Position numbers and translations under genes: made by a program. A stretch of DNA of 64,000 nucleotides, from contig CANQAP010000007.1 in NCBI GenBank assembly GCA_947589305.1, forward strand, positions 1 to 64,000, given 5' to 3'. The notes below the pieces were generated by a model. That model saw nothing but the letters and a program-made list of their open reading frames with translations, did not search any database and was not told where the DNA came from. Of this stretch, positions 24,722-33,849 are shown piece by piece (position 1 is the first letter of the stretch; each line of letters starts with the position of its first letter). Origin of the DNA: an uncultured Lachnospiraceae bacterium (lineage in GTDB: Bacteria > Bacillota > Clostridia > Lachnospirales > Lachnospiraceae).

Positions 24722-25189
24722 TTATTCATACACCACCGGCAGATTCTGATTTTCACATTTCACGGCTACATACGGATAGGTCATACCATCGATCCGGATG
24801 GTCTCCCCCTCAACCCCGATCAAATTGGTATCGATATAGACCGCCTCATCCGTCCGGTATAGCGCATTTACGGTGACGGAACAGCCGCCTCGCTGCTGCG
24901 CGCCGTAGCCTACCACGATATACATATATTCCCTCGTCGTAAATGTCAGTTTAAACGGTTCCGCCTTTTTTTCTTCAATAATATCCAACAGTTCATCCGG
25001 CAGGCGATCTTCTTCACACACTGTAAAATCCAGATTCACCTGTTCTTCCTGACTGCTTTCAGTCGTTGTCCCCGTGGTATCGTCACGCCGATCCAGTCCC
25101 AAGCTTTCCAATGGATTTGAGCATCCCGTCAGACACACACACATCAACGCTAGGGCGACCGTCTTATTCCATACCCCGATATTCCCCAT
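24722..25189 (-). CDS. PrcB-like lipoprotein
   Basis: 155 residues. The start at 25189 (GAGGAG upstream) gives a lipoprotein signal: MGNIGVWNKTVALALMCVC then lipobox LTGC, so the mature protein is tethered outside the membrane. After a Ser/Thr/Glu linker, the C-terminal half (YMYIVVGYGAQQRGGCSVTV...YPYVAVKCENQNLPVV) has the strand pattern of the PrcB C-terminal domain, including the G-x-x-P/RGG turn and the final PYVAVK strand. PrcB domains are found in protease-complex partners and many small lipoproteins; a direct role cannot be given. It follows crcB on the same strand by 127 nt. Confidence 0.72.
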   Translation of the reverse strand: MGNIGVWNKTVALALMCVCLTGCSNPLESLGLDRRDDTTGTTTESSQEEQVNLDFTVCEEDRLPDELLDIIEEKKAEPFKLTFTTREYMYIVVGYGAQQRGGCSVTVNALYRTDEAVYIDTNLIGVEGETIRIDGMTYPYVAVKCENQNLPVVYE

Positions 25190-25316
25190 ACGATCCGACT
25201 CCTCATGGAATGGCATCTATTCCGCTTTTTGTAAGTATATGCGCCACCTTATCCATTCTATTCCCTGTCCTTTTTATTATCCAATTCTGTCGCATCCCAT
25301 GCCCATATTCCCAAAC

Positions 25317-25670
25317 TTAACGATTCCATATCATACCACAGTAAATACCGGCTAGGCATCCCAACAGGCTAAGCAGAATATACAGACCCGCCAAAATATA
25401 GTGTTGGTTTTGCAATAACGTATATGCTTCCAGTGAAAATGTTGAAAAAGTGGTAAATCCGCCGCATAATCCCGTTTTCAAGAAAAGCATCATATGTTCC
25501 GATACATTCTTTTTCGCCGCCAGTCCCGTAATGTAACCGATCAGTACCGCTCCTACTAAGTTCGTCAATAATGTCAGGAGCGGAAAAGTCTGCTTATAAG
25601 GTATCAGACTGATCGCATACCGCAGCACAGAACCGATTGCTCCGCCTAAAGCTACAAATACAAATGCCAT
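25317..25670 (-). CDS. crcB: Fluoride ion channel CrcB/Fluc
   Basis: 117 residues, four transmembrane helices, the full length of the family. Hallmarks: GGAIGSVLRYAIS near the N-terminus, TNLVGAVLIGYITG in helix 2, the helix-3 break GLCGGFTTFSTFSLE (the Phe box and TTFSTF fluoride path) and the final helix GLYILLSLLGCLAGIYCG. It works as a dual-topology dimer that lets fluoride leave the cell. Only one copy is here, so it should form a homodimer. I see no fluoride riboswitch in the 101 nt upstream. It follows the large 840-residue protein gene in the same direction. Confidence 0.95.
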   Translation of the reverse strand: MAFVFVALGGAIGSVLRYAISLIPYKQTFPLLTLLTNLVGAVLIGYITGLAAKKNVSEHMMLFLKTGLCGGFTTFSTFSLEAYTLLQNQHYILAGLYILLSLLGCLAGIYCGMIWNR

Positions 25671-25771
25671 TTTGATTCCTCCTGACCTCTTTTGTTACCG
25701 TTTGTTTTTTCATATCCGATGGCTTCTTATAGATCTTCTATTCAGATTTTGTTACGAGGTTTTTTCCAAAA

Positions 25772-28294
25772 TTAATGCACATAGGTAAAGAACTGATTCC
25801 CCTGAGCTTCAAATTTATTTTCAATCACATACCGTTCTTCCCTGACTTCCTGTCCGGTGACCGGATTGTAATATCGTATGGTCGCCGAATTATAGCTGAT
25901 GATCAGAACATACGTCTCTGCATCCAGTTTTGCGATCACCGGCGCACCCTGACACAGATAAAACAGTGCGTTATCCACATCACATGCCACCAGATTCACG
26001 CCTGCCTTGCCTAGATACCGTTCCAAAATATCATTCGGATTTCCGGACAGATCCATGGTTTCCGGAATTTCGACGCCTTCATACTGCAAGATGATCTCAA
26101 TACATTCCTGCAAAGAATCCGCCGGACTTTCGCAGACGGTTTCCTGCAATCCTTCCGTTACTTCTGCATATTCGAGCAAACCGCTGATCTTCCATATACA
26201 GGTTCCATTGCTGTCTAATGCCCTTCCGCCCTTTTCATAAGCGGCTAAGATCGCGCTTCGTGGTGACGAATAAGACCCTTGCATGCTTCCTTGAGAATAG
26301 ACATAATACCGTCCGGACTTTTCCCCGCTGTCCACAGTGATCGTTCGGTCACTGTCATCAATGGTCTCTTTTGTAATGATCAATTCCGGTACGGAGGTGA
26401 CATACATATAATTCGGGAAGATCATATAGAGCTGATTATATCCGTCATATGTGTACTGATAACAGACCTGAATCCCGTCCACATCTTCGTCCTTAAAGGT
26501 GATAAAATCATCCGGAGCTTCCATATACGTACCGTTATTTTTTGTCGCCCGGCTTAAATAAATCACCTGTTGGGCAGTCTGGGCTTCCATGACATAGGTA
26601 TTCGGTTTTGTATATTCTTTAATCACCGTATCTTCCAGCGTGACGATCCGTAACGTGTGCATTGGGAAAATCGTAGTACCGTCCATGTTCAGAACGACAT
26701 CCGCTTCATCCGCCAAGCCGTACACCAGATCATCTTCAATAAAACCGAGGGCTTTGATCCGCTGCCCCGTTCCCGCTTCCACGGTATGTTCTTCGTATGT
26801 TTCCAAATTCAGGATCGTCAGGCAGGTACTGTCCCTGTCTACCGCGGCATTCGGATAAACCAACAGACATTCACTGTCCGACACTGCCAGATATTCTTTT
26901 GGCATCTCATATAACACATAACTCGATTCCTTCGTTTCCAGATCGAACTTCATGACATTATTTCCCAAGAGATAGAAGAATTCCCCCTGTTCATTCAGGT
27001 AGGTGAGGCGGGAAGCATCTTCTTTTAAGATCTCATAGGGTTCGTCGCAGGCAATGAACAGGACTTCTTCTACTTTGCTTGCATCCGCCAGAAACCGGTA
27101 TACCGCGATACCGTTCTCTCCCTCATGCTGTCCCCGATTCATGTAGCCGTATACGGTAAACACTATATTTCCCTCGTCGTCCATCTTGACAATATTGATG
27201 CCGTGCTGGTCATAAGCACTTCTTACGTCTGTCGGTGTATCCTGCCAAAAGGCAAAGACATTGGCGATCGTAGTCTCAGAATAGTCATAATACCAAAGCT
27301 GTCCTTCCTTGACAAATGCCACTTTTTCATTTTCATCACTTGTTACGTATTGAAAGTTTTCCATATCCGCAACGCCAAAAAAGAACCAGTTTTTTAAGGT
27401 GTTGACATTAAACCGGTCAAAAATGCTCTCCACATCACGGACATAGTCCATCAGATATATGGTTTGGTTGTCCACAAATCGCACGCGATAGACCTCCGTA
27501 ACATTGAAATACTGGGTATTCTCAATATCGCCGGAAATCGCGACATATTTTAATTCAATGGTAGCATTTTTATCATCGATATCCTTGATCGTCGGAATCA
27601 TCTGAGAGATACGCATGACTGAAAGATTTGCCCAAGTGATCGTCTCATAATTGGAATGAATATCAATATGGGATAAATTCTCATTCTCTCCGCTGTCGTT
27701 CGGTTCAATATACGGTATGATCGCCGATTTATGCTCTTTATCAAAGGTTGCCTCGTGGAATTCCTGTACGAACTGCAAAAACGGCTGTGTGTGCATGGTA
27801 TCTGACGGAATGATCCGTGTGTAATATTTTACTTCCTTTTCTTCCGATAAACGCAGGCAGATGATAAACGTATATTCTTCCATTTCCTCTAAATTCATGC
27901 GCAGCGTTGTACTTGCATAAAAAGAGCCGTTATTTTTTTCCAGATCGTCTACGGAACCATTTTCGATCAACGAACTTCCGTCTACGCTCCGCACCTCATA
28001 GCCTACGGATTCGATAGCAATCCCGACGTCCTCTATCCGAAACTGCACCGTTTGATCCGTTCCGATCGGCGTGATCGAATCGTGAAACAATGCAACATCA
28101 ATAGATGAGGTGTAACCGTGCAGACAATTAATCTCTTCTTCACCTGCTTCCATATACACCAAAGGAAGCGTCGGCTGGTCCATTTCCGCGGTCACCTCAT
28201 CCATTCCTGCGTTATTCCATTGATTGACAAGAAAGACTGTTGCGAAAAACACGACGGTCAACACAACAACCCTCACCAGAATTTTCTTTATCAT
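25772..28294 (-). CDS. Large membrane-anchored extracytoplasmic protein with degenerate C39-like C-terminus
   Basis: 840 residues. One N-terminal helix (about 4-24, KILVRVVVLTVVFFATVFLV) anchors it with the rest outside. The body is beta-rich; residues 330-690 show repeated short strands like a propeller (YVTSDENEKVAFVKEGQLWYY, NIVFTVYGYM, FFYLLGNNVMKFDLETKE). The last ~120 residues resemble a papain-like C39 domain: SLQECIEIILQYEGVEI at the Cys helix, then QGAPVIAKLDAETYVLIISY and RYYNPVTGQ, but the catalytic His is Thr and the following Asp is Asn, so it should be an inactive, binding version. No family name is known to me. It follows a 130-residue conserved gene by 48 nt and precedes crcB. 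Confidence 0.65.
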   Translation of the reverse strand: MIKKILVRVVVLTVVFFATVFLVNQWNNAGMDEVTAEMDQPTLPLVYMEAGEEEINCLHGYTSSIDVALFHDSITPIGTDQTVQFRIEDVGIAIESVGYEVRSVDGSSLIENGSVDDLEKNNGSFYASTTLRMNLEEMEEYTFIICLRLSEEKEVKYYTRIIPSDTMHTQPFLQFVQEFHEATFDKEHKSAIIPYIEPNDSGENENLSHIDIHSNYETITWANLSVMRISQMIPTIKDIDDKNATIELKYVAISGDIENTQYFNVTEVYRVRFVDNQTIYLMDYVRDVESIFDRFNVNTLKNWFFFGVADMENFQYVTSDENEKVAFVKEGQLWYYDYSETTIANVFAFWQDTPTDVRSAYDQHGINIVKMDDEGNIVFTVYGYMNRGQHEGENGIAVYRFLADASKVEEVLFIACDEPYEILKEDASRLTYLNEQGEFFYLLGNNVMKFDLETKESSYVLYEMPKEYLAVSDSECLLVYPNAAVDRDSTCLTILNLETYEEHTVEAGTGQRIKALGFIEDDLVYGLADEADVVLNMDGTTIFPMHTLRIVTLEDTVIKEYTKPNTYVMEAQTAQQVIYLSRATKNNGTYMEAPDDFITFKDEDVDGIQVCYQYTYDGYNQLYMIFPNYMYVTSVPELIITKETIDDSDRTITVDSGEKSGRYYVYSQGSMQGSYSSPRSAILAAYEKGGRALDSNGTCIWKISGLLEYAEVTEGLQETVCESPADSLQECIEIILQYEGVEIPETMDLSGNPNDILERYLGKAGVNLVACDVDNALFYLCQGAPVIAKLDAETYVLIISYNSATIRYYNPVTGQEVREERYVIENKFEAQGNQFFTYVH

Positions 28295-28342
28295 ACCGTT
28301 ACTCCTGCAATCGCATCACTATCTTGGTACGTCGTTTTGCCG

Positions 28343-28735
28343 CTACCAAAATCTTCGTTTCCTCTGCCGGTACCGGCATCTTCGCACATGAAATTCATTG
28401 CAAATCAAAATCAGACAAAGCTGCATCAATGGTGAATCCGGCTTGGATGCGGCAGATTCCTTCCCTTTCATTTTAGTGCATACCTCTTCTGCCATCCGAT
28501 AAATGGTAACCGAATCCGGCTGTTCGTCAAACATCGGACTCCCTTCGTATTCCAACTGGTCACACATATCTTCCACGATTGCTGCTACAAATCGTGCTTC
28601 CCGCGGATACATTCGCTTCATCTGTTCATAATCCCGAGCCACATCCTCTTCCGACAATTCCAATGCCTCTAAGTTCAGATCCTTCGGAAGCGGATTTCGA
28701 GATGCCTGTGCTAAATAATCACTGAAGCTACTCAT
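28343..28735 (-). CDS. Conserved hypothetical protein with Arg-rich C-terminus
   Basis: 130 residues from MSSFSDYLAQASRN, with GGGAGG upstream (an earlier in-frame start at 28753 lacks a site). Soluble and helical: an acidic N-terminal half (LNLEALELSEEDVARDYEQMKRMYP), a middle helix VAAIVEDMCDQLEYEGSPMFDE, then MAEEVCTKM, and a hydrophobic segment SPLMQLCLILICNEFHVRR ending in the basic RCRYRQRKRRFW. I do not recognise the family. It is the first gene of a leftward group with the 840-residue protein. Confidence 0.6.
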   Translation of the reverse strand: MSSFSDYLAQASRNPLPKDLNLEALELSEEDVARDYEQMKRMYPREARFVAAIVEDMCDQLEYEGSPMFDEQPDSVTIYRMAEEVCTKMKGKESAASKPDSPLMQLCLILICNEFHVRRCRYRQRKRRFW

Positions 28736-28934
28736 GTTCAACCTCCCTGTCATCTCATCTCATACGGATAACATGTATGATATTGTATGCGAAAAATCAA
28801 AGAAGTTGCATGTCTGCTTCCAGATACACCCATTCAAACACCTCACAAACAGTACGTTTATTTCGTTCATTTTGAAATCCGTCCTGTCATGAGGTGTCAA
28901 TGCGTGTCCTTACTGTTAATCTCTTATCTTCCTG

Positions 28935-30011
28935 TTATTTGTCACCGAATGAAATGCCCAGCATTCTGGCATTTTGTACGATGCTGTCCTCCGGCGATAC
29001 ATATTTCAGCTTCCCGGCTGACTCGGACAAAGGAATCGAAGTGACTTCATTATTTTTCAAAACGACCAATTCCCCGAATTTCCCCTCCTTGATCAGCTCT
29101 GCTGCCTTTGCTCCAAAACGGCTGGAAAGCACCCGGTCGTAAGGGCAAGGGCTGCCGCCGCGCTGCGTATGTCCCGGCACCGTCACCCGCACTTCCTGTC
29201 CGCCATAAGCCTTGATCTGATCAGCAATTTCATACGCCACTGACGGATATTTCGAATTTGCCAAAACGGCTTTCCGTTCCTTCTTTGGCAGGGAAGCTAC
29301 TTCCTGAGAGATCGCTCCCTCTGCTACCGCAAGAATCGAAAAGCGTTTACCCTGTTTTGTCCGCTTGTCCAAAGCTTTACATACATTCTTAATATCATAA
29401 GGAATCTCCGGGATCAGGATGATATCCGCTCCGCCTGCGATGCCGGCATACAACGTAATCCAGCCCACCTTATGTCCCATGATCTCTACAATAAATACAC
29501 GCCCATGGGAAGCCGCAGTCGTATGAATGCAGTCGATCGCATCCGTGGCAATATCTACGGCGCTCTGGAAACCGAAGGTCATATCTGTACCCCAAAGGTC
29601 ATTGTCAATCGTTTTCGGCAGTCCGATCACATTTAATCCTTCTTCGCTCAACAGATTGGCAGTCTTTTGCGAACCGTTTCCTCCCAATACAACCAAGCAA
29701 TCCAGTTTTAACTTTTTATACGTATCTTTCATTGCCTTGACTTTATCCAGACCATTTTCGTCCGGCTCCCGCATCAATTTAAACGGCTGTCTTGAGCTTC
29801 CTAAGATCGTACCGCCCTTTGTCAAAATACCGGAGAAATCTTCCGCTTTTAACTGCTTGTAATTTCCATACATTAAGCCCTTATAGCCTTCGAGGAACCC
29901 ATAAATCTCTACTTCCTTGAAAGAGCCATAAAGTCCTTTTACGACACCGCGCATGGTCGCATTCAATGCCTGACAATCTCCGCCGCTTGTCAACATACCA
30001 ATTCTCTTCAT
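28935..30011 (-). CDS. pfkA: 6-phosphofructokinase (phosphoryl donor uncertain)
   Basis: 358 residues. Fructose-6-phosphate phosphorylation, glycolysis, cytosol. Seen: the donor loop MLTSGGDCQALNATMRG, the second loop VVLGGNGSQKTANLL, the catalytic PKTIDNDLWGTD (Asp base) and the substrate segment VEIMGHKVGWITLYAGIAGGAD. In E. coli numbering position 104 is Gly, as in ATP enzymes, but 124 is Lys (PKTIDND), a residue usual in pyrophosphate-dependent and in actinobacterial group III enzymes; the preceding Asp103 is Asn. So the donor could be ATP or PPi. It lies 28 nt after recR, in the dnaX-ybaB-recR direction. Confidence 0.9.
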   Translation of the reverse strand: MKRIGMLTSGGDCQALNATMRGVVKGLYGSFKEVEIYGFLEGYKGLMYGNYKQLKAEDFSGILTKGGTILGSSRQPFKLMREPDENGLDKVKAMKDTYKKLKLDCLVVLGGNGSQKTANLLSEEGLNVIGLPKTIDNDLWGTDMTFGFQSAVDIATDAIDCIHTTAASHGRVFIVEIMGHKVGWITLYAGIAGGADIILIPEIPYDIKNVCKALDKRTKQGKRFSILAVAEGAISQEVASLPKKERKAVLANSKYPSVAYEIADQIKAYGGQEVRVTVPGHTQRGGSPCPYDRVLSSRFGAKAAELIKEGKFGELVVLKNNEVTSIPLSESAGKLKYVSPEDSIVQNARMLGISFGDK

Positions 30012-30039
30012 ACTATCACCTTCACTTTCTTACGTTGTT

Positions 30040-30639
30040 TTATAGGTAAACCCTGCCCTCTAAAGCTCGAAGCAGCGTTACTTCATCAATACATTCCAGT
30101 TCTCCGCCGATCGGAACTCCACTCGCGATACGACTGACCTTGATGCCGGACGGCTTCACCAAACGGCTGATATACATCGCTGTCGCCTCACCCGGCACAT
30201 CCGAATTCGTTGCAATGATCAGTTCTTCCACATTTTCCGTCTGTAAGCGTACTAACAATTCTTTTAATTTGATATCTTCCGGTCCCTTACCCAATGCCGG
30301 ATCCAATGCTCCGTGCAGAACGTGATAGACGCCTTCAAAACGTCCGGTACGCTCATATGCAGCTAAATCCCTCGTATCTTCCACGACCATAATGGTACTG
30401 TGATCCCGATTTGCGGACGCACAGATCGGACAAATATCCTGATCGGTCAACGTATAACAAACATTGCAATACTTGACATTTTTTCTGGTGGAACGAATGG
30501 TATCCGCCAGCTTTTCCACTTGTTCCACCGGCATATCGATAATATGAAACGCCAGACGCTGTGCGGATTTTCCGCCGATTCCCGGAAGCCTTGACAACTG
30601 TTCGATTAAGTTATGAATCTCCGTACTATAATAATTCAT
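30040..30639 (-). CDS. recR: Recombination mediator RecR
   Basis: 199 residues, full length. Helix-hairpin-helix at the N-terminus (LSRLPGIGGKSAQRLAFHI), a four-cysteine zinc site (YCNVCYTLTDQDICPIC), a Toprim domain with VVEDTRDLAAYERTGRF and a C-terminal Walker-B-like segment (ATAMYISRLVKPSGIKVSRIASGVP, then GGELECIDEVTL). RecR loads RecA with RecO at single-strand gaps. It lies 2 nt after ybaB and belongs to the conserved dnaX-ybaB-recR operon. Confidence 0.97.
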   Translation of the reverse strand: MNYYSTEIHNLIEQLSRLPGIGGKSAQRLAFHIIDMPVEQVEKLADTIRSTRKNVKYCNVCYTLTDQDICPICASANRDHSTIMVVEDTRDLAAYERTGRFEGVYHVLHGALDPALGKGPEDIKLKELLVRLQTENVEELIIATNSDVPGEATAMYISRLVKPSGIKVSRIASGVPIGGELECIDEVTLLRALEGRVYL

Positions 30640-30641
30640 GG

Positions 30642-30998
30642 TTAAAACGGAAAGCCTCCCATTCCGCCCATATTACCAGTAATCTTCGACATCTCTTTGT
30701 TGGAATCTTCTTCCTGCGCACGCAATGCTTCGTTGACAGCGGCTAAAATCAGGTCCTGAAGCATTTCAATATCGTCTTTATCCACAACTTCTTCTTGTAA
30801 TTCAATGGACAGCACCTCTTTTTTACCACTGACCGTCACTTTTACCACACCGCCGCCTGCAGTCGCCTCATAGGTCTTTTCTTCCAATGCTTTGGTTGCT
30901 TCTTCCATCTGCTTCTGCATTTTTTGCGCCTGCTTCATCAGATTATTCATATTGCCCGGCATCATACCGCCGGGATATCCGCCACCACGTTTTGCCAT
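30642..30998 (-). CDS. ybaB: YbaB/EbfC nucleoid-associated protein
   Basis: 118 residues. After a Gly/Met-rich start ([18 protein letters not shown]) comes the family helix [21 protein letters not shown] and strands [26 protein letters not shown], then [16 protein letters not shown]. It forms tweezer-shaped dimers that bind DNA. AGGAGGATGG precedes the ATG. Its place between dnaX and recR is the ancestral order in bacteria. Confidence 0.95.
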   Translation of the reverse strand: MAKRGGGYPGGMMPGNMNNLMKQAQKMQKQMEEATKALEEKTYEATAGGGVVKVTVSGKKEVLSIELQEEVVDKDDIEMLQDLILAAVNEALRAQEEDSNKEMSKITGNMGGMGGFPF

Positions 30999-31010
30999 TT
31001 TTCCATCCTC

Positions 31011-32603
31011 CTAATTATCATCATATTCTACCGGAATATTCATTTCTTCAAATATACTCATCTGTAATAAATCCTGTTGCCCGGAACCGCTTGGCGATTT
31101 TTTCCGGAATTCTACATGCACCTGCCTTTGCAGGACTTGTACAAACGCATCTTCCAAAGCCTTTCGGTCTTCTTCGTTATTGAGCAATAAACCCTGATTG
31201 GTTTCATCCAGCAGTACCACAACGTTCTTTTGATGCTTATTGATACGCATATCTGCCATTTGCAGCAGTCCTCTCAATGCCGGTTCCAGCAGCCGAAAAA
31301 CCTCTGAACGCCGGGAAGCGATCTCCTGAAGTTCCTGTATCGTCGCTTCCGGCAGCGACCGTCTTAAATCTTCTAACGTTTCCTCCGGCTCCTCCGCTGA
31401 CGCTGCCGGTTCCACGGTCGGCGGCATCCGTCTTGCCGGTTCCGCCAAAATGGCATCAACCCGGTCGGAGAGATCATTTAACCGCTGTAGCACCGAATCG
31501 TAATTCTGCTCCATCTCCGGTACACACAGTTTAATGATCGCCAATTCCAATACGACACGCTTTTGCGCCGCATATTTGATACTGTTGGACAGTTCGGAAA
31601 AAATGCGGATATACCGCATCAATGACTCTAAGGAAATCCGCTGTGCCATCTTCTCCATAGCCGCCAGATTTTCTTTGGAAATATCCAGCTTTGAAGCGCC
31701 GTCCCGGGAACTTTTCATCAATAACAGATTCCGCATAAACCATGTGAATTCCGAGACAAACTGACCCAGTTCCTTTCCCTGCCACATGATCTCATCGATC
31801 ATATCTACCGCTTTGATCACCTGTTTTTCTTCTACGACCGTCAATAACTGGATAAACACATCTATGTCTACCGCGCCCAGTACATCCAGACATTTTTCAT
31901 ACGTCAACGTTTCGCCCAGATAAAACGCGATACACTGATCCAAAAGACTCAAGGCGTCCCGCATAGAGCCGTCTGCCACTTTTGCAATATAATCGATCGC
32001 TTTTTTTTCAGCCTGCTGCCCCTCCCGTTCCATTAAATCCGACAAGCGGTCGGAAATGATATCCATGGAGATCCTGCGGAAATCATACCGCTGGCAGCGG
32101 GATAAGATCGTGATCGGAATCTTGTGTGCTTCCGTAGTCGCCAAAATAAAAATAACATATGACGGAGGTTCTTCCAGCGTTTTTAAAAGAGCGTTGAATG
32201 CGCCGATAGACAGCATGTGTACCTCGTCGATAATATATACCTTATACTTGCCTTCAGTCGGAGAATACTGGACTTCATCCCGAATTTCCCGTATATTATC
32301 CACACCGTTATTGGATGCCGCATCTATCTCAATGACGTTCATGGAACTGCCTGCCGAAATCGAACGGCAGCTTGCACAGGTTCCGCACGGGCTTCCGTCG
32401 ATTGGATGCTCACAGTTGACCGCTTTGGCAAACAACTTTGCCACAGTCGTTTTACCCGTACCCCGTGTGCCGCAGAACAGATACGCATGTCCGATACGAT
32501 CATGCGTCAACTGATTCTTAAGTGTCGTTACAATATGATCTTGTCCCTTGACTTCTTCAAAGGTATCCGGACGCCATTTCCGGTATAGTGCCATATATGA
32601 CAT
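31011..32603 (-). CDS. dnaX: DNA polymerase III subunit gamma/tau
   Basis: 530 residues from MSYMALYRKWRPDTFEE (the frame runs to 32612 but only a weak GTG lies there). The clamp-loader AAA+ core: Walker A GTRGTGKTTVAKL, zinc cysteines in CEHPIDGSPCGTCASC, Walker B IIDEVHML, sensor I LATTEAHKIP, sensor II near DGSMRDALSLLDQ. The C-terminal collar and tau-like tail contain Pro/Glu-rich linkers. It loads the sliding clamp at forks. No programmed-frameshift slippery run (A6-7 G) was seen. First gene of dnaX-ybaB-recR(-pfkA). Confidence 0.96.
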   Translation of the reverse strand: MSYMALYRKWRPDTFEEVKGQDHIVTTLKNQLTHDRIGHAYLFCGTRGTGKTTVAKLFAKAVNCEHPIDGSPCGTCASCRSISAGSSMNVIEIDAASNNGVDNIREIRDEVQYSPTEGKYKVYIIDEVHMLSIGAFNALLKTLEEPPSYVIFILATTEAHKIPITILSRCQRYDFRRISMDIISDRLSDLMEREGQQAEKKAIDYIAKVADGSMRDALSLLDQCIAFYLGETLTYEKCLDVLGAVDIDVFIQLLTVVEEKQVIKAVDMIDEIMWQGKELGQFVSEFTWFMRNLLLMKSSRDGASKLDISKENLAAMEKMAQRISLESLMRYIRIFSELSNSIKYAAQKRVVLELAIIKLCVPEMEQNYDSVLQRLNDLSDRVDAILAEPARRMPPTVEPAASAEEPEETLEDLRRSLPEATIQELQEIASRRSEVFRLLEPALRGLLQMADMRINKHQKNVVVLLDETNQGLLLNNEEDRKALEDAFVQVLQRQVHVEFRKKSPSGSGQQDLLQMSIFEEMNIPVEYDDN

Positions 32604-32656
32604 GTATTCCACATCCTTATTTCATTTCTGACAAGGTTCGGCAAAACATCCTTCGC

Positions 32657-33655
32657 TTAGTACCGGAACCGGAAAATTTCATCTAATGTACGCAGTGTCT
32701 TAAAATTACCCTTGGCAGTCAGCTCACCTGCCATAAATGCCCTTTGGAAGGTATTCTTACCATTAATAATCGCTTTTATTACCTTGGTCTCCGCTTTCAT
32801 CACTACGTCCGCCTCGGTATCATCACTGTACCAGCACTTCACACTATTCGGCGTGACTTCAATCGAAAGTGTAGACTCCCGATCCGGAATCATAATAATA
32901 TACTTTGCATGGAAACCTTCCTGCGGATAAAAATTCGTCCGCAGCTCCCGGATGAACTCTCCCTCTTTCTCCTTCGGTTCGGAATCTCCTAACATCGACT
33001 TAAACATAGCCGATAGTTCTTCAATATCCTTCTTCTGCTTTTTGACATACGTATCATCAGAAACAAATCGTGATAATTGCTCGCTTTCCTGCGGCGTCAG
33101 ATCAATCGTTTTCGTCTTGGAAATATTCTCTTTCACCGCCACATTACTGTTTGGCAGGATCGGTATGGTCTGATTGATCGCCCGATATAGATCTTCTGCC
33201 TTTTTTTCGATAATTCCGCGGTATACAGCGGACGTTTCAAAATCCGTATGATTTTCCACATATGCCGCCAAACCGTTCATCGGAATGCCGCCTAATGTTT
33301 CCCAGCCTTTAATCAATGTCAGTTCGGCATCCCGTTCCCCGTAAGTCGTCGCCATAACGACCGGAAGCATATAAATGTTTTTCATTTTCTGCTTATCACC
33401 GTAGAGCCAGCACATATCTAAAAACTGCTGCATATAGCCGCCGATCCCAAACCATTCCAACGATACTGCCAAAATCACTCCGTCCGCTTCCTTTAACGTC
33501 GCCGGCAGCGTCGCGATCGCATTTTTCTCTTCATATAAATTATACCGATGGACATTCACGCGCAGCTCTTCCAACACTTCTGTCAGTTTTCCAATGACAT
33601 ACAGCGTAGGATCTTCAATTAATCCGCGTCCCCCATAATATATATTGATTTTCAT
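32657..33655 (-). CDS. Flavodoxin-like reductase fused to an SCP2-type lipid-binding domain
   Basis: 332 residues. Residues 1-165 follow a flavodoxin/NAD(P)H-FMN reductase fold: MKINIYYGGRGLIEDPTLY, LKEADGVILAVSLEWFGIGGYMQQFLDMCW, LPVVMATTYGERDAE (flavin-edge loops). A linker of about 60 polar residues is followed by an SCP2/sterol-carrier-like domain (about 235-332): FHAKYIIMIPDRESTLSIEVTPNSVKCW, ADVVMKAETKVIKAIINGK, RAFMAGELTAKGNFKTLRTLDEIF. SCP2 domains hold lipids or coenzymes. A redox enzyme for a hydrophobic substrate is one reading. AAAGGAG precedes the ATG. It has its own promoter and an unusually structured leader of ~160 nt. Confidence 0.75.
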   Translation of the reverse strand: MKINIYYGGRGLIEDPTLYVIGKLTEVLEELRVNVHRYNLYEEKNAIATLPATLKEADGVILAVSLEWFGIGGYMQQFLDMCWLYGDKQKMKNIYMLPVVMATTYGERDAELTLIKGWETLGGIPMNGLAAYVENHTDFETSAVYRGIIEKKAEDLYRAINQTIPILPNSNVAVKENISKTKTIDLTPQESEQLSRFVSDDTYVKKQKKDIEELSAMFKSMLGDSEPKEKEGEFIRELRTNFYPQEGFHAKYIIMIPDRESTLSIEVTPNSVKCWYSDDTEADVVMKAETKVIKAIINGKNTFQRAFMAGELTAKGNFKTLRTLDEIFRFRY

Positions 33656-33775
33656 AAGTGCATCTCCTTTTGCTTGGAAGCGTTTTCTATGTTATCTATA
33701 CGTTAATTGTTTTCATTTTATCCCTTTGTCCCCAGACACCATGTAAGTTTTTTCACATCATACCGTCTCAGGCGC

Positions 33776-33793
33776 GCTTAGAGATCTCTAAGC
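33776..33793. promoter_or_regulatory. Perfect 18-bp palindrome in the leader
   Basis: GCTTAGAGATCTCTAAGC is its own reverse complement. It lies in the transcribed leader of the flavodoxin-SCP2 gene, just after a two-codon reading frame (AAGGAG then ATG AAA TAA on the minus strand, ATG at 33806). Operator or RNA hairpin; unknown. Confidence 0.5.
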
Positions 33794-33820
33794 ACATTAT
33801 TTCATAAAATACTCCTTATT

Positions 33821-33849
33821 ATTATAGCGGAAAGATACGATAAAAGCAA
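33821..33849 (-). promoter_or_regulatory. Sigma-A promoter of the flavodoxin-SCP2 gene
   Basis: Minus strand: TTGCTT (33844-33849), 17-nt spacer, TATAAT (33821-33826). The -35 overlaps the terminator of the upstream gene. The 5' leader would be ~160 nt. Confidence 0.6.

Noticed and set aside
25671-25771. Fluoride riboswitch before crcB
   Set aside because: No crcB-motif consensus or pseudoknot elements could be recognised in the 101 nt.
31011-32603. Programmed frameshift in dnaX
   Set aside because: No A-rich slippery heptamer with a downstream stop in the -1 frame was found where the gamma form would end.
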